Position numbers and translations under genes: made by a program. From contig NC_056533.1 in assembly GCF_910596095.1 (NCBI RefSeq), forward strand, positions 33,268,662 through 33,332,661: a DNA stretch of 64,000 nt, read 5' to 3'. The notes below the pieces were generated by a model. It was not told where the DNA came from, made no database searches, and worked only from the letters and a program-made list of their open reading frames with translations. The stretch is from Thunnus maccoyii (taxonomy: Eukaryota > Chordata > Actinopteri > Scombriformes > Scombridae). Of this stretch, positions 27,214 through 38,281 are shown piece by piece (position 1 is the stretch's first letter; every line of letters begins with the position of its first letter).

Positions 27214-27333
27214 TATTTGGGTATCTGTATTTGTGCATGTTAACAGATTTAATCTTTCTTATTCTCCAAAGATGTTGTAACTATTATGTCTGAGACAAGA
27301 GTCAGTTGAGGTTCAGAGGGTATTCTCAGGTAG

Positions 27334-29572
27334 GTGCAGATCCTTAAATGTACTTACACCCAGCCGCTAAAGTCTGTTTCTGCTCCACTTTGATAAGCAG
27401 TCTGTAGCCGACCAATGACATTGCAAAAAGCTCTGCAGATCAAGCCTGACAGAGCCACTTAATGAGATTAACAAAAGGAAAAGTAACCAGGTTCTTTAAG
27501 GTTAAAGTACTGCAGAATGCACTGAACAATCAAATGCAAAAAGGAGCAGTAGGGTGTTGCCACAGTACAAGCTATTGTTTATTTGCCTAAAATTGTACAT
27601 AGGTAGCTGGCTACCTACCATCATCAGCCTTATTCTGCATGGCCGTCCTACCAAAGAAGAACAAAGCAACAAAATGTTTACAAATACAGTTTTATACAAT
27701 ATGATACAATTTTAAATATGCTACAAACAGCATTCTGCAGCAGTGGACCTTCTTTCTTGCAATAATCTTAGTAACCTCTAATCGCCACTGAGGAATTTCA
27801 ATGTGGATCACACTGTTAATGCAGAGCTGACTAACCAATGAAAGGAATTCCAAATTTTAGATCTGGGATTATTGAATAGATGATTGGCAGGGCACATCTG
27901 TCCTGTGGGCAAGAAGTCAACAGTTAAACAGTATTTCCCAATGTAAAAGAACTACTCATTTATGTCATTTGATTGGTTTGAAGGCTTGTTCTTTATCCTT
28001 TGTGTAACTACATAAGGTAGCGCAGAACATATGGAGTACAACAAATTTCTGGGAGAACACTTTAACACTTTTCTATATGTATATATGAGTATGTATCCAT
28101 ATATGTGAAGTCCTCTCATTGCTTTGAATACATGGCCATTAAACCAGATCACAGACCCAAACCACCTTTGACCCTTCAAAATCTCCAAAGCCAGTCACCC
28201 ACAGAGACTGGCTGGCACCAACTTTAATCCTACATTGAACTCTCATGCCGTTTGCAGTCAGACCAAAGAGAATAAAGGACTGACAACCCATGAACATTTT
28301 GTCCAAGGACATTTAATGTAGTTTATTATTATGTGTGTGTATATAACAATATGTGTTTGCTTTAGTCAGATTTTTATTCACTGCCTTTAAGCTACGAAGT
28401 GTACCCGTAAAATAATTCCATTATCTTTGATAACACTAATATTTAGTACCACTCTGCTTGTTTCACTCCCAATACGATAAAGCTATTATCAAAAATGCAA
28501 AATTAAAATAATGCAATTGTTTTAAGACTAACAAATCTGATTAAAAGAGTGACCGTTTACAGGAGCTGAAACCACCTGTCCCAGAACTCCACAGTCCCTG
28601 TGATTGGCCAGCATGCATCTTCTGGGCAGGCAGACTAAAACTTTAAAATAATCTTGTATCCAAGAAACCAGGCTTTTGCGTTTTCCCTGCTTTTGTCATT
28701 GGCTTTTTGTCAAGCCGGTGGAATGCTTGCTCTTTGCTAGTCTGAAGATCTGATTCAAAATAACAGGAAGTAAAACCTCAAAATCTAGTCATGAGTTAAG
28801 AATTAAAACTAGAAGAGAAACCAGGATCTGTCTTCCAATGGGAACTTTTCAAATCTGGACCAGACAACTTACTCATCATTACAAGATCCTTACTCCAGCT
28901 TCTCACCCCAATACATGTGCTGAGCAAAACGTCTTACCGTGTGATATACAAGCATACATTGATACATTACTTCCTGCCCCCACTGTTGTTTTGTTTTTTT
29001 TGTTTTTCTTTAATCTGAGTAAAACCAATTTAGTTCATTTTTGGGTATCAGCACCCACATTCACCAAAAAACAAAACAGTAATTTAAAGTGTTAAGGCTG
29101 TTAGCCATACTTAGTCGGTCAATGGACACTACAGTTATAAACTGAAAGTGTCTGCTCTTTGACTGTCTGCAGCAGCAGAGTCACAGCACAGAGTAGCTGA
29201 GTGAGATGTCTGTCCTCCCTCCTGCTCTCTGCTGTAAACACACGTAGCTGTTAGCGAGCAGCTGCTCTCATGTCTCTTCGGGTCTCTGTGCTTGTTTTCG
29301 GTAGAAACAAGCAAGACACGGGAACTTGACTTGGGTCTTCAGGAGTTGTAGCATATAGCTAAAATAATAGCCTAAACTGTACACACAGCACTGCTCACAG
29401 CTATACTGCTTCATACTTCATACTCTCTGCTCTGGTCGCAGCAGCCTCACCGTCACACACGCTCTGAGCTATTTCTTAAAGGAGCTATACTACAGTTCAG
29501 AAAACATCTTAAAATACATTTTCTTTAAAAGTCCCCAATGCTTAGGCCTGGCGGGGGGTCAAGTCAGGCCTG
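27334..29572. other. Intergenic; GC-richer repeat-like patch at 29,130-29,570
   Basis: No gene is supported. The last roughly 440 bp is less AT-rich and has CAGCAG- and CTCTCTGCT-type blocks ending in a GGCCTGGCGGGG segment. It resembles the interior and end of a fish hAT-type element, but I cannot identify it. Confidence 0.35.
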
Positions 29573-30020
29573 GTGGGCCGCCAGTCTTGCTATACACTGG
29601 CAGAAACCCTGTACATCTATATAGACCTCTTAGTCGAATACAATACCATACGTATCCTGAGATCCTCAGGCAGAGGTCTTTTATCTGTTCCCAAGACACG
29701 GCTGAAAACTAGAGGTGACATAGCACTCACAGTTAGAGCCCCGAAGCTATGGAAGGAGCTGCCTGAGGAAATCAGGTCAACAGAATCAGTGACCTCTTTT
29801 ATATCTCTTCTTAAAACATACTTTTATCGGAGAGCTTTTCCTGATTTTATTTGATATTTATTGACTGCCCTTTTGCTGGTGACACTGTTATTGGTTTTAT
29901 TTGTTTTATTTTCTTATTTGTCTATCGGAAATTGTTTTTTATGATCTGCTTGTTTTGAAGTTGTTGCACTTTGTAATGCAGGTTTAGAAAAGTGATCTAT
30001 AAATAAAGATGATGATAATG
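29573..30020 (+). mobile_element. L2-like retrotransposon 3' fragment
   Basis: The frame 29,573-29,854 contains ILRSSGRGLLSVPKTRLK, APKLWKELPEEIRS, SFISLLKTYFYRRAF; this is the C-terminal end of an L2-type ORF2. It is followed by a short 3' UTR with TTGTTGCACTTTGTAATG, CTATAAATAAAG and a GATGAT tail. It is severely 5'-truncated and inactive. It is related to, but not identical with, the fragment at 14.5 kb. Confidence 0.8.
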
Positions 30021-31204
30021 ATTGCATCTTCATAGCTTTGGATAGTAAAATTATGCAGCAACCAACAAGTAATTATCAACTATTCTCAAAAAGTTCTTGG
30101 ATACTCTCATGGTTAATTTGATACACTGAGGGATCCCCTCAATCCATGCCTCCAACAGGATTTGTCTCCCCAGCCTATCCGCGTAGCTAATGCAATCTAA
30201 TTAAAAGAGATTGATATACCAATTTCAAATTAGCATGACTTAGAGCTTAGGCTCTTAGCTTCTTTTTTTTCTGTGCAGAAAAACAACACTGAGACTGATT
30301 AAGAACAACAATAGACTTGGACAACACCTATGTGGCCGATAAATTCACGGACAAGAGGTTGTGTCTGTAATGGAGCTCCAAAACTAAACTAAACTTTCTG
30401 GTAAAAACTCTTTTAGGGAAAGCTGTATTACCCTGTGCCAAAATGTGTTGATCAAATAACAGCACTTCTAGTAAAGTATACAGCAAAAAAATGCAACAAA
30501 AAAGCATATTTTCATCATTTTCATCTCTTTTGTACAAAATCAGATCATTGATGCAGCAGGTTTGTCAAACCTCAGTTTGCTGATCAATAAATAAATGATT
30601 ATATATGCTGCATTAGAAAACAGCATGACATACTTATGACCAATTAATGTTTTTTTTTTCATTTTAGTAATGGATCAGATGATTATATGTAATGTGATAG
30701 GGATTGAGGGTGACGAATCATCACCCAGCTCTGCCATTTTTCAGAGCTTTTAAGCCTCTTGTGTCTCCTTGTTTTGGTTTTCTGGCATGCAAACTCAACT
30801 CACACCAACCTTGTTTTCAGCAGCAGCAGGCAGCTGTTTTCAACAAAAAGCTCAGATTAAACCTCTTATCACTACCTAAAGGCAGACATAGAGAACATAG
30901 AGAAGCATTTAGCAGCTAAAGAGCAAAATGGTTTTTTCAGGTGTTGATGAAGACCACAACCGCTAAATGAATGTTGCACTTACATTCATCATTTAGACTG
31001 AAACATGACTCTCAATCAATGCTTATGTTGCTCCATGCATGATGAATGTACTGTTTGCTAACTTTAAAAACTTTAAGGTGATAATATGCAGATGTATTTT
31101 CAGCCTGCTGCCCCCAAGCTCCTAAAAATGTCAATGAATGCAGCTTTAATACTCAACAAATCAACAGAACCACTCATATATTTAAACATTTTACCGATGT
31201 GTTG
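30021..31204. other. Intergenic, nothing recognisable
   Basis: AT-rich. Short open frames on both strands show no protein signature. Confidence 0.45.
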
Positions 31205-31500
31205 AACATTTGAGTTCAAACTCAAGTTTATTTGTATTGCACGATATCATACAAAAGCAATTAAAAGTGCTTTACAGAACAATAGAAAAGCAGAAAATAA
31301 GTTATAGCATAAATAAAGACATGCATGCATACATGCACCCACACACACACACACGAACACCCACACATGCACGAAACTAATAAAAATGTATTCAGTTTAT
31401 TTTCAAAAGAAAATAGTGTTGGTGCAAACCTCAGTTCAACAGGCAAGATGTTCCAAGCTTTAGTTTCATAGACACTGTTGACATACATCACATTCAAGTC
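31205..31500 (-). mobile_element. L2-like retrotransposon 3' fragment, minus strand
   Basis: Plus-strand text CTCAAGTTTATTTGTATTGC is the complement of an L2-like tail. On the minus strand the frame 31,261-31,497 starts with KAWNILPVELR and SFENKLNTFLL, which fits the C-terminal LP..R..FK..LKT region of L2 ORF2. A CA tract interrupts it at about 31,340. It is a fragment only. Confidence 0.65.
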
Positions 31501-31525
31501 ACCCCCTGCCCAAATTGGGCATTGA

Positions 31526-32363
31526 GGGCCCTATTTTAACAATATAAGCACACGGTCTGAAGCACATGGCGCCAGTGCAGTTAGGGTGTCTCCAAATCCA
31601 CTTTTGCTAGTTTAACAGCGGAAAAAATGGTTGCAGCACCAAGCGCATGGTTCAAAGGGGTTGTTCTAGTCTCTTAATTAATAATGGGTGTGTTTTGGGC
31701 ATAACATGCAATAAACCAATCAGAGCATCATCTTCCATTCCCTTTAAAAGCCTGGTGTGCTTGCACCTTGGTGGATTGCTATCATAGTGGCGTATTTGCC
31801 AAGTAGAAAGAAGGAACGCTTCTATGCAGAGGAAACGGATCTGGTCGTGCACAAAGTGAAAGCGCACAATCCAATACGAGCACACTGGCCCCTGCTGCTC
31901 CTGGACCCTCCTGTGGCCAGTCCCAGACCATTAGTTTAAGATCCTGTTCATTAATTTGTTGCAAAGGTTTATTTTTTAATTATAGCTTTGGTTTCTTTAA
32001 AATCATTTTGTTCAGTCATGGAGTAACAGGTAAAATCAGCAGGGTTTTAATTGCTGAAAGTATGGAAACCTGATCACTGTAATCTCAAAAATGTTAAAGA
32101 GCATTTGTTAAATACAGCAATGCGCCAGCAATGAGCCTGACCACACCTCATTTTAAGACCAACACGCCCATGAGTGCTCAGATGGGCATTCAGATGGGCA
32201 TCCAGATGAGCGCTCAGATGGGCATTCAGATGGGCGCAAGTGCATCTGCTATTTAAACAACATGGGCACTGGACGGGAAAATGACAACTGCATCAGTCTA
32301 AAACTAGCAAGGACACTCGCATTGTGCTTGGCGCCACTTTGCACCGGGTGTAAGATAGGGCCC
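31526..32363. mobile_element. hAT-like non-autonomous element with GGGCCCTAT termini
   Basis: Begins GGGCCCTATTTTAAC and ends GTGTAAGATAGGGCCC, so the termini are inverted repeats (GGGCCCTAT/ATAGGGCCC). Interior GGCGCCA motifs near both ends fit a fish hAT-type family. No 8-bp target duplication is evident (ggcattga against atagtctt), so the class is uncertain. Short frames inside are not transposase. Near 32,175-32,240 there is a short array of CAGATGGGCA-like units. Confidence 0.6.
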
Positions 32364-32594
32364 ATAGTCTTACGTATGTATCGTCTTTCATAACTTCATA
32401 ATTCACCACTATAGTGCTTTTTTATCATCAGTGTCAATATGCTGTATGCCACACTATTGGAATCCACCTACATTTACAGTTAGTATGTTGGAATCATGTC
32501 TCCTTCTCCCACCTATGAGTCTGGCCTAGACCTACATATAGCTGCAAATCTAATTAACTCAGAGAGAGGAAACCCCACTAACGTAATACCATAG

Positions 32595-32600
32595 TAATCC
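32595..32600 (+). promoter_or_regulatory. CRX/OTX-type motif TAATCC
   Basis: TAATCC lies 60 bp before the TATA box and 170 bp before the start codon of the first calcium sensor gene. A second CTAATCA follows 10 bp downstream. Homeodomain proteins CRX and OTX2 bind this core in photoreceptor promoters. Binding is inferred from the motif and from the type of gene downstream. Confidence 0.5.
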
Positions 32601-32659
32601 TGAGGCCGCACTAATCACCTGTCTCATACGTAAACTGCAGCTCTGGAATTCCACAGAGT

Positions 32660-32666
32660 TATAAAA
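32660..32666 (+). promoter_or_regulatory. TATA box TATAAAA
   Basis: A perfect TATAAAA 104 bp upstream of the ATG at 32,770. It predicts a transcription start near 32,690 and a leader of about 80 nt without an upstream ATG that could compete well. The hAT-like element ends about 300 bp upstream. Confidence 0.6.
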
Positions 32667-32769
32667 CACACCTAAGATCTTGAGATGCCTATTTCAAGTC
32701 TGGCCACTCCATCGTGGACCATACACCCAAAGGCTGCAGGACTATGAACTGCTAAATTAAAAGCCAGCC

Positions 32770-35199
32770 ATGGGACAGGCACAGCAAACAGAGAACACGG
32801 AGGAGATTGATATCAAAGCGCTTCAGGATATGTATAAGAAATTTGTCATTGAGTGCCCGAGTGGACTACTTTTTCTGCATGAGTTCAAGCGCTTCTTTGG
32901 TGTAGACCCAACAGGCGAAGCATCTGATTATGCAGAAAACATGTTTCGAGCTTTCGACAAAAATGGGGTGAGAGAATTGAAGTTGTTACAGTCTTGGATA
33001 TTGTGTGTCTTTACGAAAATGTGAAAATGTGACCTAATTGTTCTCATTCAACCTACCTTTCAGGACAATACAATTGATTTCCTTGAGTTTGTGGCAGCAT
33101 TGAATCTTGTTTTTCGGGGAGACCTGGAACATAAACTGCGCTGGTCGTTCAAGGTGTACGACAAAGACAATAATGGCTATGTGGACAAGGATGAGCTACG
33201 GTCAATAATTGATGTAAGTCTGTGATCTATATGTCAATTGCAAAGAAATGTCTTGTGTGTATTGGATGCAACTAAAATATTGCACTTGACAAGGGAAATT
33301 TCTTAAGTTCCCCGTTCATAGAACAACATATTTTCAGGTCCAAACATAAGCCTCAAGTGACAGCAGCGAAATGTGTCTTTATGATAACAACGTCATGTCC
33401 TTCCTTTGTCTCGCTCCTATATTTCCTGTCACTTTCTAAAATGCAAATAAAATAATCCTTACAAATCCAACAAACAAAGGTGGAGAGTTTACAGTAGCCG
33501 AGTAAATTGTTGAGTTTCGGTGAAAAATAAAAATGGGCCTTTCTCACAGCAAACATTTGTATGTGTCATACTAGGAAAAACACTGCTATTACTAATAACA
33601 GAACATAACAATGGCTCTGTTCTTGTCAAGAGTCTCAGTAAGCCGTGACAGTGTGAAAGTGAGTCAGCACAAATGCTTTAACCCTGAAACCAAGGGTTAG
33701 GATTAAATGGAATTCATCCATCATTAATTTTATTATTGACACCTGTGCTCTTTTCTGAAAAATCCGATAGGTCTGATATGAATCTAGTTTAATCAAATCA
33801 AACTGATGCAGTTGTTATTCAGTCTTGAATAAATGCATCCTAATCTTACAGTGTTTTATTCACACCCTTATAAACCACATATATTTTTTGAGTTCTCAGG
33901 CTAAAGACCATCTATGAAAAATAATTCTCTACAAGGATGAAATGTCCATAAAAGCTGTGGGCTAGTCTGTGATCCTCAATGCGTCCAACGATAAGTACAA
34001 CCAAAGAATTAAAGACAACTTCGGTTTCAATGGACGGCGATTATACAGAATTTATTCACTGGTTGCTACATCAATGAAAGCTAGTTACAGTACAGGTGTG
34101 ACAGCAAATATGAAACGTGTGTATTATGGTAGAGTATGGTATTTATTTAAACCATGATATCTCAGATTCAAGTCGAACCAAAATTATCTGACTGAGATAA
34201 AAGCGATGTATTCAAACATGGGCCTCAGGAAAGAATGAGCTGTATTCATTTTCCCAGTACCCATTCATTTTAGTGTATGTTGATTATTGGCACAATAAAA
34301 CAAGTATATTCCAGGTTCATATTTGAAATGGATAAATCCATATATGAGACACAGATATTAATCCAAAGTGATCATAATAAAGGAAAAATGTTCTGTTGTC
34401 CATTTAATTATTAAATGTATCACCACTGAATCTAACAGTTTGTATGTATTATTTGAAGAGGTGGTTGATACAGTATGCAGTATGCAAGATCTTTTTATTT
34501 TATTTTATTTTTTTGTTTGATGGACATGTATTTATTTTTGACTTGAATAACTACAAAGACGCTGGACTCCTGAGTTTAATGTTTTGAAACCAAATGTCAA
34601 ATGATGTATCACAGAAGTTTATTATCATTTTCATTTATTATCATTTTCATTTTTGTGAACGTTGTTTTGTTGTTGTCTTTGTTTTGCAACTGTTTTTGCA
34701 TGTGGTGCTTGTATCTATTGTATCTATCCCTGTGTGTGTGTGTGTGTGTTACATGTGTATGTAAGTGTAATTAAAAAGAAGGGGTGATATGACATAACTG
34801 GATTATTAATATTAAATACAACTTTTCTTCCTTTGTCTCCATTTAGAGCATATATCGGATAAAGAAAGGCTCGAAGACAGATATGAGTGATTCAGAGCTT
34901 ACAGTAGATGAGGCTGTGGAGCGATTATTGCAGGCTGTTGATAGTGATGGAGATGGTAAGTGTTTAGTCACATGTCACATTTACAATGCACTGAAACAGT
35001 AGACAGAAGGAATAATACGTTAATGCTGCAGAGAATATTAATCCTACTTTGACTTTTTTTTCGTTCCACAGGTCAGATTAGCATGGAGGAGTTCCTCAGA
35101 GGGGCTCAGCAGGACCCCTGGGTGCTCAGCATGTTGAAGTTGGACATGAATCCTGCTGCATGGGTGATAGAGCAGAGGAGAAGAAGTGCACACTTCTGA
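32770..35199 (+). CDS. Guanylyl cyclase activating/inhibitory protein (GCAP/GCIP family), gene 1
   Basis: Four coding exons: 32,770-32,967, 33,064-33,213, 34,847-34,955, 35,072-35,199. All junctions are GT-AG, phases 0,0,1, and the frame runs 194 residues to TGA; this is the usual exon plan and size of GUCA1 genes. It encodes a neuronal calcium sensor that, in photoreceptors, binds membrane guanylyl cyclase and couples cGMP synthesis to calcium. MGQ at the start provides the N-myristoylation glycine. EF1 is the disabled CPSG type (residues 29-32). EF2 (D63-E74), EF3 (D99-E110) and EF4 (D148-E159) keep calcium-binding side chains. Residue 21 is Met where GCAP1 has Trp, so a GCIP-like or divergent GCAP is possible. 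The subtype (fish GCAP4/5/7 or GCIP) cannot be fixed here. Its paralogue follows at 40,505. Confidence 0.93.
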
Positions 35200-35413
35200 A
35201 ATGAAAGCACTGTAGGCCTTTCACATGTGAACAAAGGAAGAACAATCACAGATAAAATACACCCTTTAAAGTGTACATTTTACAGCTAAAATGAGGATTC
35301 ATTCTGAACAACAAGTCAACACGCATTGCTGTATTCAGAAACTGTGAAAATTTTTGTTTAATCAAAAGTGGCTGTCATTTGGCTTTTAGCAAAGGCACAA
35401 TACCGTAGCACTT

Positions 35414-35957
35414 TGAATTTAAATTTCTAGAGTGCTTTTCTGGGTTCTTAAAGATATGATTCATAAGTTAAATTGATCATAGAAAAACAACACATTGAAA
35501 GCAGCATATATCATTATATATAACATATAAAAAACATATAGCATAGAAAACAAGACACTTAAAACATACATCATTAATCACAAATTAAAAGCAGCTCTGA
35601 AAAGGTGAGTTTTGATCGGTGATTTGAACATGGACAGATTGGTGCAGTCTCGGGTGTGTTTAGGGAGAGAGATCCAGAGGGAGGGGGCAGCTATGGATAA
35701 GGCTCTGGAGGGACTATGGAGGGCTTTATGAGTGAGGACTTTGAATTGGATCAGTTGTAGGACAGGGAGCCATCGGTGGTTCGCGTGGACAGGGGTGATG
35801 TGGTCACAGGAGCGGGAGCGGGTTAGCAGCCGAGCAGCAGAGTTCTGGATGTACTGGAGTTTATTTAGTACTTTGGATGATGTGCCATAAAGAATTGCAG
35901 TAGTCAATTCTGGATGTGATGAAGGTATGGATCAAAGTTTCGGGAGCAGAGAAGGAG
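35414..35957 (-). mobile_element. L2-like retrotransposon fragment inserted in duplication unit 1
   Basis: On the minus strand the frame 35,578-35,907 reads LQYIQNSAARLLT, HITPVHANHRWLPV, FKVLTHKALHSPSRAL, APSLWISLPKHTR, FKSPIKTHLFRAAF; this is an L2-type ORF2 end with a small internal deletion. The equivalent place in unit 2 (about 38,490-38,510) lacks these roughly 540 bp, so the insertion marks unit 1 only. The element's 3' end lies on the 35,414 side. Confidence 0.8.
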
Positions 35958-36288
35958 CTCTAACAAACAATATAAATGCACAGAAAAACAAGTGCATATA
36001 CAGTATTTTGCTTGTTAATTCAAGTAAAAGCCTTCTTGTTATTAAGTGCTAATATGTAAGTGAATTATTATAATGTCACTTTCTCTGTTATTTTGCTTTT
36101 TTTACTGTTTAAAATTGTTCTTTGTTTGCTTTATTTTTATGTAAATAATAACATTACTCTGAGACAATCGTATCCTTATAACGCATACAGAACAGACAGA
36201 AGTAAAGCCTATAATGTGATGTAATATTGTTTTACCTGATCACATTACTGTTATCAAAGGAAGTTTCAACACCATTGAATTCATGTTC

Positions 36289-36294
36289 AATAAA
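36289..36294 (+). terminator. Candidate polyadenylation signal of gene 1
   Basis: AATAAA followed within 20 bp by a TTGTTTTG stretch. The copy in the duplicated unit is kept at 38,942-38,947. It would give gene 1 a 3' UTR of about 1.1 kb including the L2 insertion; nearer weak signals are also possible. Confidence 0.4.
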
Positions 36295-37557
36295 AAAACA
36301 TCACTCATTGTTTTGCACAGCTTCCCAGCTGTACGTGTGTTCTCTGACATTGACCTAAAATGAACCTTTTTATTAGAGGTGTTCCACATCATGTTCCCAT
36401 TGAACCACGTGAGGTAGAGAGACTATCTTCTACTTTATCACAATTAACTTGTTGTCAGTCAGTAACATAATCCCCATCAGTCACACCCATAAACCCTTCA
36501 GATTTACAGAGTTAATCTCTGCACAGTTACCTGAGCATTACTACAGTACAGTCATACTGTGGAGTCCTTAGCCAGGCTCTCTGACTCCATCTAAAGGCAA
36601 ACTTACCGTCAAGTCATACTTGAGTCAGCATTTAAATATCCCTTCAAGACATGTATTAAGATATATATGAATACTCTGCTTAGGAGAACAATGTGTGTCT
36701 TATATGGTTTTAGCACACAAAAAAAGTATAATAACCATTTTAATATCCTTAAAATGGCTTCTACTCCTTCTCCCTCATTAAAAATTGAGAATCTGTGAAT
36801 ATGGACATTTAATTCATTTCAAAAGTCTAACTGCTGAACACAAAATTTCTCCTACTTCATTGAAAAGTTCATTCTTAGTGTATGTGCAGTGGAGGCTTCA
36901 AGTTGCCACATCACACTTGTATAAGTTGAATACTGGACCACGGTTGGCTTCCAAACTAGTTGTGATGTCACAAATACCCCTAAAAATATGATTTCCTATG
37001 AGGACAGAGAAACTCTCCACTTTCAGCAGAGTAATGTGGGAACAGCCTTCAAGTGTCAAACTCTGCACATACAGTACAACATTCTGCACAGTGAAGCTCA
37101 GACAAAGGAACAAGAAGAACTAAACATAAATAGATCCAAATATACATGGAGCCAAGGTATTACATAGATTTACTGAAAATAGACTAATTCATTATGAATT
37201 GGGTTGCAGAGTGATTATATTCTGAGCTAGAAAGAAAAAAAGAAACAAGTTAAGGTTACATACTTAATAAAACATACCATTGTGATACCAAAGACCTGAC
37301 CTATGCAGGCTTAGTGAACATCTGATCAAATTTGAAGAAAGTTGTTAAAATATTTATCCAGGGATGAAGGTGAATTAAATCAATATCCATTAGACTACTG
37401 ACCTGACATCTTAAACAGCTTTGGAATAATTTACCTATTTGGATCTATGTTTTACTGTTTGTGCATCCACATACAGGAAAAAGATGATATATTCCTTGTA
37501 GTCACTCTAATGAGTTATCGCTTTACAAAGTAATAGTTTAAAGTGCACTATTAACCC

Positions 37558-37680
37558 TAGGTCACTAAAGGGATACTTTAAAGTGGACTATCGACCCCAG
37601 GTCACTAAAGGTTCAAGATGGGATGATGCATGTGGATTATGGCTTTAAAGTCAGCTTGCTGAAGCCCTTCAGTTAAAAAT
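37558..37680 (+). promoter_or_regulatory. Duplicated (orphan) promoter of gene 2, copy 1
   Basis: Contains AGGTCA half-sites at 37,559-37,564 and 37,599-37,604, each in GGTCACTAAAG. GGATTA, the complement of the CRX/OTX core TAATCC, is at 37,634-37,639, and a TTAAAAATAAG TATA-like element is near 37,673. The layout is the same as upstream of gene 2 (40,148-40,270). Here it faces the exon 4 relic rather than a complete gene. Confidence 0.5.
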
Positions 37681-38153
37681 AAGCCTCTTGGCTGAGGTCA
37701 GGCATCACATGAATCAGTTATTACCCTCGACACAGTTCTTAACATCTGAGCTGATGAAGACACCTTCAGCAGCAGCCATGAAGTGGACACTGAACTATTC
37801 ATTACAGGCGGTGCAGGCAGCCTCATGTTTATTTATTTACTGAAGGATCTTTATGTACTTATTTATCATAAAAATAAAAAGTTTGAGTTTTTTCTATCAC
37901 TGAAGAGGTGGAGTCAAGTCAGTCTATATGTGTATGTTACATGCGTATGTAAGTATAATAAAAGAAAGTGGGCTTATATGACACCATTTACTGGATTATT
38001 AATATGAAATACAATGTTTCTTCCATTGTCTCCATTCAGAGCCACACATTTACAATGTACTGAAATCATTTTGAGTGCCACAGTAGACAGAAGGAATAAT
38101 GTGTTACTGCTGCAGAGAATATTAATCTTACCTTGACTATTTTTGTTCCACAG

Positions 38154-38281
38154 GTCATATTAGCATGGAGGAGTTCCTTAGAGGGGCTCAGCAGGACCCC
38201 TGGGTGCTCAGCATGTTGAATTTGGACATGAATCCTGCTGCATGTGTGCTGGAGCAGAAGAGAAGAAGTGCACACTTCTGA
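38154..38281 (+). pseudogene. Duplicated last exon of gene 1 (exon 4 relic)
   Basis: Matches gene 1 exon 4 (35,072-35,199) over all 128 bases with 7 differences. Six of these fall in codons that change five residues (Gln to His, Lys to Asn, Trp to Cys, Ile to Leu, Arg to Lys); one is silent. The splice acceptor CAG and the TGA stop are intact. Exon 3 is missing: after the copied acceptor of intron 3 (CTCCATTCAG at 38,040) the sequence jumps to the part of intron 3 downstream of exon 3. No exon 1 or 2 copy lies upstream, only gene 2's leader. It cannot make a calcium sensor and is best called a partial pseudogene; splicing to the copied leader is conceivable but unproven. Confidence 0.85.

Larger units (their letters stand above)
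24514..27333. repeat. Tandem segmental duplication, unit 2
   Basis: A second copy of 22,441-24,513, longer because of extra sequence. At about 24,705-25,125 there is an inserted block with a TTTATTTGTATAGCACC-type repeat, and other indels occur. The junction between the units is near 24,514. The end is set by loss of similarity after TATTCTCAGGTAG. Confidence 0.85.
34745..37915 (+). repeat. Tandem duplication spanning end of gene 1 and promoter of gene 2, unit 1
   Basis: This unit runs from intron 3 of gene 1 through exons 3 and 4, the 3' flank, and a copy of gene 2's upstream region and leader. The same order recurs in 37,916-40,495. Shared blocks include CTGTAGGCCTTTCACATGTG (35,212 and 38,290), TTGTTTTGCACAGCTTCCCA, GAACCACGTGAGGTAGAGAG, GCATGTGGATTATGG and GAAGTGGACACTGAACTATT. 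The inner breakpoint, near 37,915, joins gene 2's leader directly to gene 1's intron 3. Confidence 0.85.
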
